A stretch of DNA of 64,000 bases from the NCBI GenBank assembly GCA_008694505.1, contig VZDJ01000346.1, positions 15,541,719 to 15,605,718 of the forward strand, written 5' to 3'. This DNA comes from Cyanoderma ruficeps. Taxonomy: Eukaryota; Chordata; Aves; Passeriformes; Timaliidae. Numbering within the stretch: the first letter of the stretch is position 1; each line of letters starts with the position of its first letter. This document shows, piece by piece, positions 48,682 through 62,125 of this stretch. The notes under the pieces were generated by a model, which was not told the origin of the DNA, ran no database searches, and saw only the letters and a list, made by a program, of their open reading frames with translations. The position numbers and the translations under genes were made by a program.

Positions 48682-51600
48682 ATATAGGTAACAATGAATT
48701 TTTTTACATAATCTTGGGTTCAGGGTCAGAATTTTTCTTTCTTACATATTTGAATCTCTTACTATATTCAGTAATTTTATTTGTTTTTAATGGTACTCAA
48801 ATATTATTCCACAGATTTGAAGTAGCATATGATTTTTGCTCTTCTTTGAAGTCTAATAATGGCATTGAAAGATGTCTATTGAAAGACACATTGACACCTT
48901 GTTTTTGCATGAGAAATTATCATTAAAGATTCTTAGTTTAATTAAGTAATACATTTAGCTTGCTGGCTGATCATTTATCATTTGTAACAGCTCAGTTCAA
49001 CGTATGGCTCACATCAGTTCTGCTTGCAGCTCCACGCACAAAAGGAGTATCCCAGGAGTATCCTGTGGGTTAGGTAGTAGGAAATGCAAAATTGCTGACT
49101 GACCCTCCTTACAATGTATACAATGTATGCGACCAAGCAAGACAAAAAAGCTGTGTGTATTTTCTACATTGCAAATTCTTGTCCACCCAAGCTAACCCAG
49201 CTGCAAGAACCAGTCTGGCCGTAGAAGCCTCCGGTAGTTCTGAGCATGACTTTGAAGAATGAATTCCCTTGTGCTGCTGCAGAATTGTTCCTGGTGCCTG
49301 ACCTGCTCAGTTATCTCTACAGTATACACTTACCCAGAGCAAACATGCCCATGGTGTCAAAGACTGCAGTAGAACCTGTCTTGGCTTTACTTGGGACAAC
49401 CATTGTTTTGTTTTTAATCCCACAGTGTTTTTGTTTTGATCACACACCTTGAACTTCTGCAACAAATAGAGGAAGAGGTCTATAAAATGTTGTTTACAAC
49501 ACAGGCCCATTCAATATACCATCCTGATTGAGTCCCAGGCTCAGGCCATGTTATGAGTGAGGTAAGGGCACTGATGGGGAAAAAAATTATTGAATGTACG
49601 CAGGTAATTAGAGCCTGCATCATTGCTTACACAAAGGGCTGGTGGAGGCAAGAATGCAGGCTAATTTTCTTTCATTGTGTTACCTTCAAATGTAGTGCCT
49701 TGGAGGGTTATGCTTGTCTATATAAATTTAAAAAAAAGCCAGAAATGCCAAAGTATAAATGAACAATAGAGAAGTCCTTAAGATGGCAAAAGGCAGGCAG
49801 TATAGTTTGTTTTCATGATGTGTGATTCCCAGAAGCCACAGCAGATTTCAGCAGGGGAAACCTACCAGAGAAGTCCTCTTGGCTGCAGATTGGCAAGATC
49901 TCTAAAGAGCTCTCTAGGAGTAGAGAAGGGTTATTAAAAAGAGATTACTTCCAGGCTGTGACAAACTTCTTGGCACAAGCTAAAGGCGAATTTTCAGATG
50001 TTTACAACTAGTTTGATAAGATTTTCAGAAGGATATCATTAAGCACCTCTTCAGCACTGAGGGTAAGCTTTTCTCAACCTGCAGGTTCTTGAGACAGATT
50101 TTAAATGTGCAAAACTTAACAAAGTAGCTGGTAGTTTACATTTTAATAATCAGCATAACAATATAACCTGTTAATCATAGTCCCAAAGATGGCTGAAGTT
50201 TTCCAGGTAAAAAAACTTCATGTGCATACCAGACATCTGAAGTGAATAACTCTCCTTTAAAAGCTACAAAGCTAGGTGGAAGTAAGTGCCTCATAATTAG
50301 AGTGGTTTTGGCCCAACACAGCAAAATAACCTTATTGGAAAGTCAGTTCAGTTAAATTGTATTTTTTATTAGTATAAATCAACAATTATGATGACAATCT
50401 ACTCAGGAAAATGTCAGATCTCAGGATAGTCAACTAATCAGTGTATGTCTTTGAAAAAAAGAGAAAAAAATAATTCCCTCTTCTTCAAGTGAGCCATAGA
50501 TATACAAGTGTGACATTTTCTTTGGCTAAAGTTTTGTGTAGAGGGGTTTGCAATTATGTTTTTAAATCTGAATTTCACTTCAACGTGTAAAGGAGTATTT
50601 AAAGGGCAATTTTAAATAATCAGGAAGATCAGTGCCTAGCCTCCTGAACTGGAAAGTATTTAAAAATTAATTACTGACAATTCTGCTCATGCAAGTTCAT
50701 GTTACTTACTTGTTTATTGCTACACAAAAAAGAATTGATGAAAAACATAGGTGAAAAATACAGTTCTCAATAAAATAAAAATGAGGAAAGGTATTAATGT
50801 CTCCCTCAAATATGTATACTTATCTTTGATATTGGTGTGATTTCCATTTGTACATGACAAAAATATCAACATTAGAATTCTAAGGGTTAATGTTAACATA
50901 GCTTCCCTTTTTACATGCACAAATGGCTGGGAACTGTTTTGCAGAGTATGTTATTTGATTACAAACATACATTTAACCATCAGATTAACAGGTACATTAA
51001 TGTATGTAGATGTTGACATATCCACATTTGCGCCCGTAATTACTTGCAGATGTGGACTATGCCATGAAAATGGCCATATTTTAGTTACTACTCTTCAAGT
51101 CTACAGCATATTTTTATTCTCTAGTGATTCTGGCATGAGATTTTTTAAAATACTCAGATTCCAGTTAGGTTTGTGCCCCCAGCTCAGGCAGGTGTTTTTT
51201 GAAATTTCACCTTGAAAGCACACTTGGAGTTGTCACTTTTCAAATGTACACAAGAATTCCATCTGCCTTTTCAAATTAACACATCTCAGCCTTTGACTTT
51301 TTTATCTACAGGAAGGTTATTATGAGACGTTTCTTCCTGCACTTAAAGGTTTTTCTCTATTACTTTGCCCCCCTTGGAGCTCTTCAACTCCTCTCTCTAA
51401 TCACAGAGGGTTCTTCATGGTGCTCTGCTTACATGCAAAGCAAGAACAAGCAAACAAAAGCTGTTTGGGTACATCATCATATTTCTTATAAATTGGTGAG
51501 AAAAAATAGAGAAGTAGCTCATTTATTTCACTACACTAAGAAATCCAGAAACCAGGAGAGAAGCAGGAAGTTATAAATCCTCCAAATTCTGTCCTGTGAA

Positions 51601-53599
51601 TTTGGATCAAAGAGACGGTCCATGGTAGAGAAGAAAACAGAGTAATAATGGTGACAGTGCTTACAACTCCTGCCATGCTTTCACAATGGCACTGAACCAT
51701 ACTAAACACCAAGACAATGGTGATTTTATGACCTCATAGAATGGCAAAGAGACATTCTTCAGTTATAAATGAATCTGTTTATTTGTACAATGGTAGTCCA
51801 TTGTAAGTCTGTAAGTCTAACAGTTTTCTGACTCTTAGGGAGTCAGTATAATAATCTCTGCTTAAGAGCTGAGGTGCCCAAAAGCCTTCATCATGCCATC
51901 ATGCCTCTGAAAACAGGCCAGCTTTCACTCTGTTGTTCCCTTTACCAGAAGCAACATCAGAAATCTTAGGAATCCCTTGGCAAAGCTGGCAGTGGTTGCC
52001 TGTGGCCATTGGGTAAGGCAAGTTCTGTGTACAGCTGTAAAGCCTCAGATGCCAAATGAAAGAAACCAATATTGAATGATAACTCCTAAATGTCTCAGAC
52101 TATCTACAGTAATTACTGTCCTGCATCCTCTCATCCCTTCTGCCTACCTTATAACAACAAACTCAAATGGCTTTGATCTGCAACTAATCAACCACCAAGT
52201 GATAGAAGGTGACAGAGCCACATGGGCCACTGGCTAACTCAGAAAGTTGTTTTCCTAAAGGCACCACAGGAATTTGATGTGAAGGACACTGATGTCATTA
52301 TTGATATCCTTCCTTCCAGTCACCACTGCCCTGAAATGGCTGAGAGACTAATGTACTTTTGGTGTGAAGTATGATGTAAAGTTAGGGGCAGTTTTCACAA
52401 AAAGTGAATATAAGGAACTCTGGGGTAATGCCAGGGCTTATTGGGAAAAAACACAGCTTCAGATCCTAAGACCTTCTTTTGTTCTGAAGGCTAATGAGGT
52501 CCTAGGAGTGCTGCAGAAGAGACACATCAAGGATCTAGTCTCTGGGTTTTACATGCCAATCAAAGTTAGGATACCATCCTCAATAGCAGATGAGTTTCTG
52601 TGCTGCAGTACTTTTATTAGGGTTGGAATCAAAGTAAGAAACCTTTTTTGAAGGACAGTTGTCTAAGACACCAGTCTAAAGCCAAATGGACCCTGGAACT
52701 GGCCTCACACAGTTACTGAAACCTTTTCTCCTTTGCACAGGTGACAGATGACATTCTTTATGCACCATTCAGTACAGCAAATAGAAAGAAGAGAGGCATG
52801 AAAAAGCCAAAAATTAAAACCAAAATGTTTTAGCACTGAGAGGAAAGATAACTGCAAGAGATAACAAAGTGCAAATGTTAAATGCTAGTCACGTTGCTTA
52901 CCACACTATTGAAGATGTTGAGATATTATGGTGATACAATCCATCTAGAAAAAAAATCCATCTAGAGCAAGGGTGGACTTGTTCGTGGAATTTTGGTGTT
53001 TCTACATTCAACCTTCTCAACATGCAATGCACTCGTGCCTTCCACCATTGCAATTAGTTATTTCATTGGTATGTTATGAGACTAACAAATGCTTCTACAT
53101 TGTTTTGTGTTCTGCAAAGAGGGAAGATTTTGAACTACACCCGTTAGAGATGAAACCAAGTTTTATGGAGATAAAGATATCAGAGAACTGCAATTCCGAA
53201 TGGAATGTAGATATTGAAGGAGACTCAGTCTTTAAGATAGGAAGAAAGAAAAAAGGCAGTTGGAGCTCTAACTTACAGTGTGGAAGCTAAAGAAATATAA
53301 GAGTGTAGTAATGTAATAACTGGTTTGGGTCAGGACCATTTTGTGGAGGATAGCAAAATAAATCTAAAATGAGAAAATAATGTAGAACCAGTGCCTACAT
53401 AAAATACTTTTTATTAGACTCATTTTATGGGTTATGGTTTTGAAAACAGAAAATGAACCTAAATCAAGCAAATAGAAACTGATTCCATTTAAGATAAAAT
53501 GATAAAAAAATCAGATATTCAACCAAATATTTACAATTCAAAAGGACAATCTTTGATGAACTAATGGAAATGTTTAATAAAGCCCATTAGAACTAGAAT
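48682..53599. other. Unique AT-rich sequence
   Basis: No recognised gene, RNA or transposon. Scattered short frames have no domains. The part from about 52.9 kb may be the outer edge of the ancient LINE that follows. Confidence 0.45.
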
Positions 53600-54820
53600 C
53601 CCAAAGGATCTGATCATGGAAGAAACCTGGAATTTCAAAGTCAAAAGTATTGAATCTTACAGAACACTTTACTTTAAACTAGAGAAAAATTTGAAAGAAC
53701 TCTCCAGTAATCTACAAATGAAAGATGCTACTTTAGACTGTCAAAAGAGTTTTTGTGAAGAAAATACTGAACCATATGCTATTTACATTTTGAACCATAT
53801 AAATTGAGACTAAAATACACAAGGAAAGAAGTTGGGTGGCTTTACAGTCAGGGTAAGAAAGAGATTAAAGATAATCTAGGTGTGGCCAAAAATGAAACAA
53901 ATTTTGCCTCAGGTTTCAAAAAGGACAATTATGTTGATTTGGGAGGAAAAACCAGAATGTTTCATGGCAGCTTTCATTTACACACCCTTGTTATCTCAAC
54001 TGTGGTGGAAACAGAAGTCATGAGTCTTAATGCACTCAAGTCAGGGGGATTAGGGGGTCTTCCTTGCAGGATTTATGAGAACACACCTTTCAAATCAAAC
54101 ACCAAATACTGTGCCTACACTTAAAAGAGGAGAAAGTAATCAGGCATCTGTAAGCCTGTAACTCTGTAGATTGCTTTAGGACATATTTTGAAGGAAAAAT
54201 ATTTAAAGACAATTTAATAGGATGTAAAGCAACAAGGATTTAATCAAATGTAGATCATCCTAGACAGAGTTTCTAGACAAAGGAAGTGCACTGGATTTCA
54301 TATATCAAGACTTCAGGAAATGGTGCCAACTATGAAGCTTGCAATTTAAAATCAAAGAAAAGAGTGAAGAATCTATGATATCAAGTATGAAACTGTCAGG
54401 GAAATATTGGTAGAGAAACTGGAGATTAATTACTGGTAGAGTTCTTCAAGACTCAGTATTGAAACAGATGGTGATTAAAAGTCTAATCTCTGCTTTTCAC
54501 TCAGGAAGCAAGAAAGCAAAATACCAATTTGCTTATACCTCTCAACTTGGTACTTTTATCAGTAGAGGATAACCAGGATATAATATGAAAGATCTGTATA
54601 TTCTTGAGTGACAGGATAGCAGCTCATAAGAGAAAGTTCTGCTCCAGGGTGAGAGCTTATCAGCTGAAAAAGTTGTGAAAGGACCTGAGTGGACTAGCTA
54701 ATTTCAGAATTATATAAGTTGCCAGTACAATGAAAATTCCCACTATGGTTGTATTGGGTTTATTTCTATAAAATTCTGGGCACTGTATGAGGTTTTGTAA
54801 TACTTTCAAACTTCTCATTA
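53600..54820 (+). mobile_element. Ancient, highly diverged CR1/L3-like LINE body
   Basis: Several stretches keep the order of old CR1/L3 reverse transcriptase: GAGAAAGTAATCAGGCATCT and following 'aagcctgtaac', then GCACTGGATTTCATATATCA with 'agacttcaggaaa' (the region encoding the conserved 'D-x-x-KAFD'-type block of LINE RTs), then AGAGTTCTTCAAGACTCAGT (the 'G-V-P-Q-G-S' type block). All are heavily mutated with stops and indels. Extent is approximate, and the call is from pattern memory rather than alignment. Open frames at 53.6-54.1 kb fall in this region and are probably remnants or chance. Confidence 0.5.
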
Positions 54821-55520
54821 TACATGTTCAAGAATTATGAATTAAAGCTTAAACGACAGAAAAAAAAGAGATATTAAAAAAAAATCATGCTGGCAAGATA
54901 CATGCTGACTGAAAGAACGTGACCAAGAGAAATAAGACTGAAATATAGCCTGTGACATGCTTTACATCTGTGAATACAGGTCAGTTAAACATCAGTAAGT
55001 ACTAGATTCTTAAGGATACTAGTTTTGATGAAAGTTGACACAATGGCAATAAACTAACCAACAATGCATTTCACCTAGAACTTACCAGAACAGAGTAACT
55101 GTAACAGAGAAAACAAAGGTACTTTGCGTTTTAAGCTAGAACTTCAGCATTCTAATGTAAAGTAAAGTAAATTCTTTGACCAAAAATTTTAGTGACTGGA
55201 CTCTATAATTCTTGCTACTTCTGTATTCATATATGAGAATAAACACATTAAGTATTATAATTCACAGGTCTGAAACCCTAGTATCATCTAGTCCAAACTC
55301 AAGAATGACACATTTCTTGTTTACACACCTATAAATCTGGAGGCTTTTACAGCAAAAAGCTTTATTGTGAGAACTGTGGGTAGTGCAGTGGAAGCACTTT
55401 GACTTTATCTCATTTTCTTCTTCCTGGCTATGCATAATAGTGAGGAACTTCCTATATGGCTTTTATTAATGCATTTGTTCAGAATCCTCAGACCTAAAGT
55501 TCACATAATTGTCTAAAGAT
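54821..55520. other. Unique AT-rich sequence
   Basis: No feature recognised. A strong minus-strand splice-site pair near 55.08 kb brackets only 13 bases. Confidence 0.5.
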
Positions 55521-55595
55521 CATTGGATGTATGTGATAATTTCACACGTTGAAACAGAACATTGGATGTGTGTGGAAATTTCACAGGTTGAAACC
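55521..55595. repeat. Tandem duplication, 39-bp period, two copies
   Basis: CATTGGATGTATGTGATAAT with its following 16 bases (55521-55556) is repeated at 55560-55595 with about five mismatches in 36 bases. It is a local duplication, not a known repeat family. Confidence 0.75.
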
Positions 55596-55689
55596 CGATA
55601 AATGTAAACTTGCAGGAAGAAGGACATGGGATTTGCCCAGAATTTCCAGAAAATTAAACAATGTAATTATTTCTTATGAAAATAGGAAA

Positions 55690-55990
55690 AAGAGAAGGAG
55701 GGAGGGAGGGAGGGAGGGAGGGAGGGAGGGAGGAAGGAAGGAAGGAAGGAAGGAAGGAAGGAAGGAAGGAAGGAAGGAAGGAAGGAAGGAAGGAAGGAAG
55801 GAAGGAAGGAAGGAAGGAAGGAAGGAAGGAAGGAAGGAAGGAAGGAAGGAATGAAGGAAGNAAGGAAGGAAGGAAGGAAGGAAGGAAGGAAGGAAAAGAA
55901 AGAAAGAAAGAGAGAAAGAGAGAGAGAAAGCAAGAAAGCAAGAAAGCAAGAAAGAAGGAAAGAAAGAAAGCAAGCAAGAAAGAGAAAGAT
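55690..55990. repeat. 300-bp compound polypurine microsatellite (GGGA/GGAA/GAAA)
   Basis: On the plus strand the tract is almost all purine. It goes from eight GGGA units (55700-55731), to about 40 GGAA units (55732-55894, with one ATGAAGG variant and an N at 55861), to GAAA units mixed with GAGA and GCAA. Long open frames on both strands here come from the repeat period, which has no stop codon, and are not genes. Confidence 0.95.
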
Positions 55991-58900
55991 CAACTCCCTT
56001 CACGGTCACTCACGTGTCAAAGTCTTCCTCACCAGCTTAGTCCAGCCTGCCTCTTCCCCAAACCATCTGACACTTTCCCTCATCTTACACCACACATCCC
56101 TCTAGTTTTACTTTCCCCAGAACTAATTAATAAGAGTTTCTTGTCACTATCCTGCAAAGTCCATGCACCTCCTCTGCACCCTCAAATTTTGTAGGTGGGT
56201 CAAGGACTTTCTAGATTTATTTAATTTGTCAGAAAGCAAGATTATGACTGATATTTGGGTCAAATCTTGTATCACATTAGTATAACTTGCTGACATAATG
56301 CTGCATTATAGTTAGGCTTCTGCATATGACTTTTTGCCAGAGTTGCAGCCTGCAATTTTAAAAGGAAATAGCCTTGAAACTATTATAAAATGGAAAATCT
56401 TAACTTTATCTTCCTTGAAATTCATGTCAATAGACTTTGCTATGTATAGAATTATATGTCCTATATGTCAGGGCTTAAACGGATCGTTCCAAAATGTCAG
56501 TATTTTCTGTTCTCACTCACCTGTTCAGTCTCATTTCTATACTATACCTGAAATTATACTTCTGTAATTTTCTACAGTCTTACTAATACAAAGAAATTGT
56601 AGAAGCTAGCAAATGTAATTATAATTTTAAAAATCTATTTGTATATACCCCTAGCCCCATATCCCAAGCCAAAATTAAAATTAAAAACAACCCAAACCAA
56701 AACAACAAAAAAGGAGACGGTTTTCACAGATTGAAAATGTTAATCTAATCTATGTTGAATAATTGTGATTTTTTTTCTCTGTTATCATACTTACAAGAAA
56801 TTATAATGTTCTAACTAGAAATAAAGATCAAGTCAATGATATTATCTGTGCGTGACCAATTGTCATCTGTTTTGGAGCTGCACCTTCTTTTTTTAGATAA
56901 TTTTGGTCATTATTTTCCAGTTTCTGCCTGGAGAAGGCTGAATATAGAGTATCAGATCAGGAAAAATCACACTGGCCATTGAGAAAGAGAAAATTCCAGT
57001 CACAAAATAAAACTGGCTGGAGAAGTAATAACTGAGGAATGGTGTGTCAGTGAGGTTCGTCAGTGACAGAAATTGCAGGAGGCGGGCATGAACAGCTGCC
57101 CTGGCCACCTTGCTCAGCAGTCTGAGGAAACCTTTATGTTCTGGCCAAAGAGGGAGCAGCGTGGGTAGGTGAAGAAATCCCAGTATGAGAAATGAAGCAG
57201 AGAGAGTCAGCAAAGCTGAGGGTGAAAAATTCACAAAGTTTGTAATGTCACTTGTTCATTAACAGCCGAAATTCTCACTGAGTGCAGTGGCAGAGATAAC
57301 TGACTGGCCCTTCAGAAGTGAAGGCTGCCTTCCTCAGAAGTAGGAAGGAACTGAGAAAGAATTGTTTTCCTTCTTATCACCAATGTTGTCCATTTCCTTT
57401 TTGCTCTATGGGCTTTAAATTTTTCCGGTTCCATTTCTCTCCCTTCTCTTTTAAGTTGTTTCTCTTCTAACTACAAGGACAAGTGAAAAAGGATCATTGA
57501 AACAAGAAGACTGAGCAAGTTGAATGATTTGGTAGCCTGGAAATTATTAAAGAAGTTCTTTCTGATAAGCTGGAAATACAGCTATAAAATCTGGTGTTGT
57601 CAGATGTGATTTTTTGACTTTGAAAAAACATTGTCCTCGAATTTTTGTGCTAAGCAAAACTAACTCAAGTCACTGAGTAAAACTAATGATTTATCCATGA
57701 CCTAACCAGCAATATTTACTGACCTTTGCAAAGCGATCTGGGCTGCACAAAAGCTGTACGGATGTGGAAATGAAAACACCAAAGTCCAAATGTCTATTCG
57801 AGGTCTAAATTCAGATACACTCTTAGGAATTCTCTAGTGTTGGAACTGGTGAGCATGCATCTTTCATCAGCTGTAGAATGGGGATGGAGCATTCTAAAGG
57901 ATTACCACTTTTATGTGCTATTTTGAAAGAACAATTATTGTACGTGTGAATCAGTAATCCAGTGGTGTTTTGTAGGCAATCAGTTTTGTGATATTTATTC
58001 ATTTCCTCCATCCCCTGTCTAAGCAGCTTGGGGAATTTTGAGGGGAAAAAAATGAGAAAATGATGAAAAGTGCATAGTTAAACATTCAGTCACGAAACAC
58101 TGAAGTAAAGGTTTAAGCAACCTAAATAAAACTAATATGTATTCTTGGCATATGGATCAAGTCCAAACCCAAGACACCATTTTTCATTTCACCATACAAC
58201 AGTACAAATCTAGTTCCAAGGAACAATATCCATGAGAAATAACTGTTGTTAAAATTTTTTTCAGAGTTATCCCTTCTTAAAAAAAATAAATCTAATTCAT
58301 AAATACCATGGAGAATGCTGCTTATATTATATGAAGTTTCTCTCAAAAGAAAGCATTTAAAACCAAGTATCGTGCTAGGAAAATTTTGCAGGCATTAAGA
58401 ATCTTGCTATGTAGTGACAAAATGCTCATTTCCAGTCTATTTCCAAGAAGAGGGAGTTTGGTTTACCAAACTATCTAGGTCTACGTCCTTGCCACCAAAA
58501 ATATTACAGGAAGCCAAAGATGCTGGCACTTTTCTGTCCAGGCCTGGGTGGGTATGATGATCATAGAAGATTCTCAAGAAATTATTTGCCAATCTGTTGT
58601 TGCCCTCACATCAGCCTTCATAGTCAGCCCATACATCAGAGGAAAGGCAGAGGAAATGGTTGCTCTGCTTAGCGTGGGTTGCTGTCAAATAGCTCAGCGA
58701 GGTGTCCAAACCAGACCTGTGAACTGAGATGGCCTAATGTGCCCCATGAGGCCATGGATCATTTCTGCTGCATAAAGGCCTCCACTGCTACACCTCTTTC
58801 AGCTTTGCAATCTGAGTCTGGGAGTAAACTAAATCACCTGAAAATAATTCAGTCATTGATGTATGCAGCTTGCTCATGGGCCGAGAAGCAACAAGGACAC

Positions 58901-60132
58901 TACTCTGTTCTCTTTAAATTTCTTTTAAATCACCCCAATTCTTTTAAAAAAAAGCACAACAATCAGCTAATGTAATTTAAATGGTTTGCATTTTCTGTTG
59001 ACTAGCACACAGAGACATGTATAAATATACATATCTATGCAAATTCAGAGAAAAGCTGACACATCCTTTTACCTTTTGTAAGAGAATCATTAAGTTTTAT
59101 GTGCAGACACCTCTATTTTAAAGCATGAAGCTAGCAGCAGAACTACTTGGCTTTCCCAAAATCTTGTCTCAGCCCTCACCCTCCAAATAAAATATTAATT
59201 GCTGATACTTTCGTTACAGCATCACTTCATTAATCCCAGATACTACCCCCATATATGAATGCATTATAACTCAGTTCTGGGGTTCATTAATTGACCTAGT
59301 TAATTTGATCCCTAAAAGCCCATAATTAGGAATGTGTAAAATAGGTTGAAAAAATTTTTTGCAAAGCAGACATTACCTGAACAGTGAATGTAAATACCTT
59401 CAGTAAGCCTTATTCCTGGGATTTTTCCTTTTGTATTTAAGAGGCTTTAGAAAGTTTGTGCTAAAAAGGAGACCAGGAGAGTAAAATGTGTGAAAACCAC
59501 GGAGAGCAGATAACCTTTTATACCAAGTTATTTCATTTATCCGTGACCTAATCCAATTCAAAACCTCCACTGGTACCTGTCAGAAAAGCATGTGTAGCAA
59601 AACAGGCTGCAGTCACAGAGAGAAAAAAAAAATACGAAGTTCCTGGAAATGAACAAAAAAGGCCTGAATTCAGCTCTTTTTGAATCCCAAATTGCACTTT
59701 AAGGGGTCCCGTATGCCAGGTGGGGCACCTCTTAAGAGAGGAAAGTCTTCCACCTTGGACGAGAGCAAACATCCTCAGTATATGCAGCACCCAGGGGAAA
59801 AAGATGTTTGAGAAGGTGAATGGCTGAATATGCATGTGTTTTAATAAAGCATTTCATCTGGAAGATTTTTGCAGCATTCACACAGATTGAGTTTTAGGGA
59901 GGAAGTGACTCTGCCTGGCCTGTTCTACTGTCAGAGGAAATAAGTGAAACTAAAATGAAGTGATAATATACTGTAGAAACTTAAGAGAAAGAAAGGCAGA
60001 GGAAAAATGGCAATCTGGGACCATACAGCTGATCCCCAAAATAGACACAATGACCAGTGCCAAACTAGCTGCCAAAAACAGTAGATTGTAAAATTACCTA
60101 ATACCTATGTCATGTTTACTTTATATTTACAG

Positions 60133-60256
60133 CGGGGAATGGGCTCCCCAACAGACACAATACTTGACAGTATTTTTGTTCACTGTCACTATCATTATCC
60201 ACCATCTGCTCTGCCAAATTTCCTTTCTGGTTTTTTGTGCATTCATCAGCACAGTA
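60133..60256 (+). other. Weak candidate exon, 124 nt
   Basis: TGTTTACTTTATATTTACAG is a good 3' splice site and GTAAGT at 60257 a perfect 5' splice hexamer. The interval is open in one frame (RGMGSPTDTILDSIFVHCHY at the start). The composition is rich in histidine and tyrosine and not clearly protein-like. No family is recognised. Confidence 0.13.
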
Positions 60257-61245
60257 GTAAGTAACTACCTTAATGACTGCAGCATATTGCTTCTGGATTA
60301 GCAGCAGATATTGTACTACTCCTGACTTATGGACAGAGCTGTAAGTAAGAGACCTGGCAGGGGGTTCCATTTAAAATCCCTTCCCCTTTGCAAAAGGAAA
60401 CAGAGTACCTAGGAATTTTTTGTCCCAACTCACTAGCAGGGATGTGATCTATGGTTTGACTTAAAAAAAAAATACCTCCTTCTGTGAAATTCAGTGAAGT
60501 ACCCGCCAGCTCCACAGAGATGGCTGAGTTCTGACAAGATGTCTTAGTGTGATGGGTAGACTGAAATACTGGCAGAGAGCTCTGCTTACTTTGCTCAAAA
60601 CCACAGATAGAAAAAACCACAGCTTTGAGAAAAGGGCAGCTTTTGAAAAGGACACGTGTTTGCAGACTGAACCTTGCGGGTTAATATGGTGACCTGCAAG
60701 CACAAGAAGGCCTTTTTGTCTTTGTAGTCTGTGGGTAGATGCAGCAGCGGGTAATCCAATCCTGGCACATCTTTACTTATTCTTTGCTTTGAGGCCATCT
60801 AAAGTGAGTTCTCCAAAACTTATCTCAGTGCTCTTTTTATGTGTGCTGAGCAGACTTTTTATTATTGAGTTTAGTCAAATATTGAAAAAGTAAGCAGGGG
60901 TGGGGTTTTTCCTTCTAAAAAACTGAAAAACAAACCACTTTTTTTCAGACATCTTGTACCAAGACAGGGGTAGGCAGGGGATGGGAAGGGAGAAAGCTAA
61001 GTAAATGTGAAAAAAGAAAAAAAAAAGCAAAGAATAGCCAAGGGAAATTTGGACTGGAAAGAAGCCTCAAGAGTATAATGATATAAGGAAATATAGCAGA
61101 AAAATATATAGATGTATATGCATTCAAAATATATTATGGAAAGTTTCCTACTAAAAATACATTCAAAAATAGTTACTTCTGATTCACAAAGAGAGGAAAA
61201 ATGAAGTGATCTTAAGCTTCAGCGATCCTAGGATGGAGAGCTGCC

Positions 61246-61275
61246 AGGCTGCTTGAATGCAGGCTGCTTCAATGC
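61246..61275. repeat. 15-bp tandem duplication
   Basis: AGGCTGCTTGAATGC is followed directly by AGGCTGCTTCAATGC, differing by one base. Confidence 0.7.
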
Positions 61276-62095
61276 AGCCCAGACAGGCGATGGGCTAAAA
61301 GGCATAGGAGCCTCATTCTGTTCCCACTAAATTCAATGGCAAATTTGGACTCTGAAACAGGCATGGAGTGAGCAATTGTATGTAACAGTCAGGGACAGCA
61401 GAAGTTAGCAGTGGTGTGAGAGCTTTGTTAATATGCTTGTGCCTGGATTTGTCAGTGAGATCTGCACTCCTCTTGGCTAACTGTCCCTGAGGCTGATTCC
61501 ACTAGCCTGTGGAAATGAATCTAAAGTAAAAGGAAGACCAGAACCCAAAGCTTGGAGCTATCAGTATGCAAAAAAACTGGTGCCATAGTGACACTTTCTT
61601 AGGGCTTTCACAGCCCAGAGCTGTGACCTGACTACATCAGCACTAGTATGGAAAGATAAACCAGAAGGGTCTTAACTCTTCTGCAGTTGTGATAATATAC
61701 TGTTGTGATGGGGAAAGTACTGTGTATTTCTTGATTTTAGCTGCAGAATAATTCCAAACTCATGCCAACCTACTCAGCTACTCTATGGCTTGGCTGCAAA
61801 TGTTTCTCAAGTTTTAAAATGTGCATTTGTTGCAAACGTGTGAGAAGCTCCCTGATACCAGCCTCTAAGAGCTTCAGAGTTTTCCAGACAGTCTCCTTCA
61901 GGTGTGCCTTTTCTGATTAAATCACATATTGTGAAGTGTAAAAACAAACATTGCTAGACTATTATTATCTAAATGTTACTCTTCTCTATACATTAGCTTT
62001 TGAGAAGCATTCAGGGTTGGGTGTTTTCTCTCACAACCAGTGATAAGAAGTTGGACACTACCATTTTTTCTCCCTTTGGTATTTTTGGTGCACAA

Positions 62096-62125
62096 ATATA
62101 TATACACACACACGCATACATATAT
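62096..62125. repeat. TA/CA compound microsatellite
   Basis: A TATATA run passes into CACACACAC and back to CATATAT. Confidence 0.75.

Noticed and set aside
55549..56194. Long open frames on both strands over the purine tract
   Set aside because: A 4-base repeat lacking stop codons keeps all frames open; translations are repeating low-complexity peptides.
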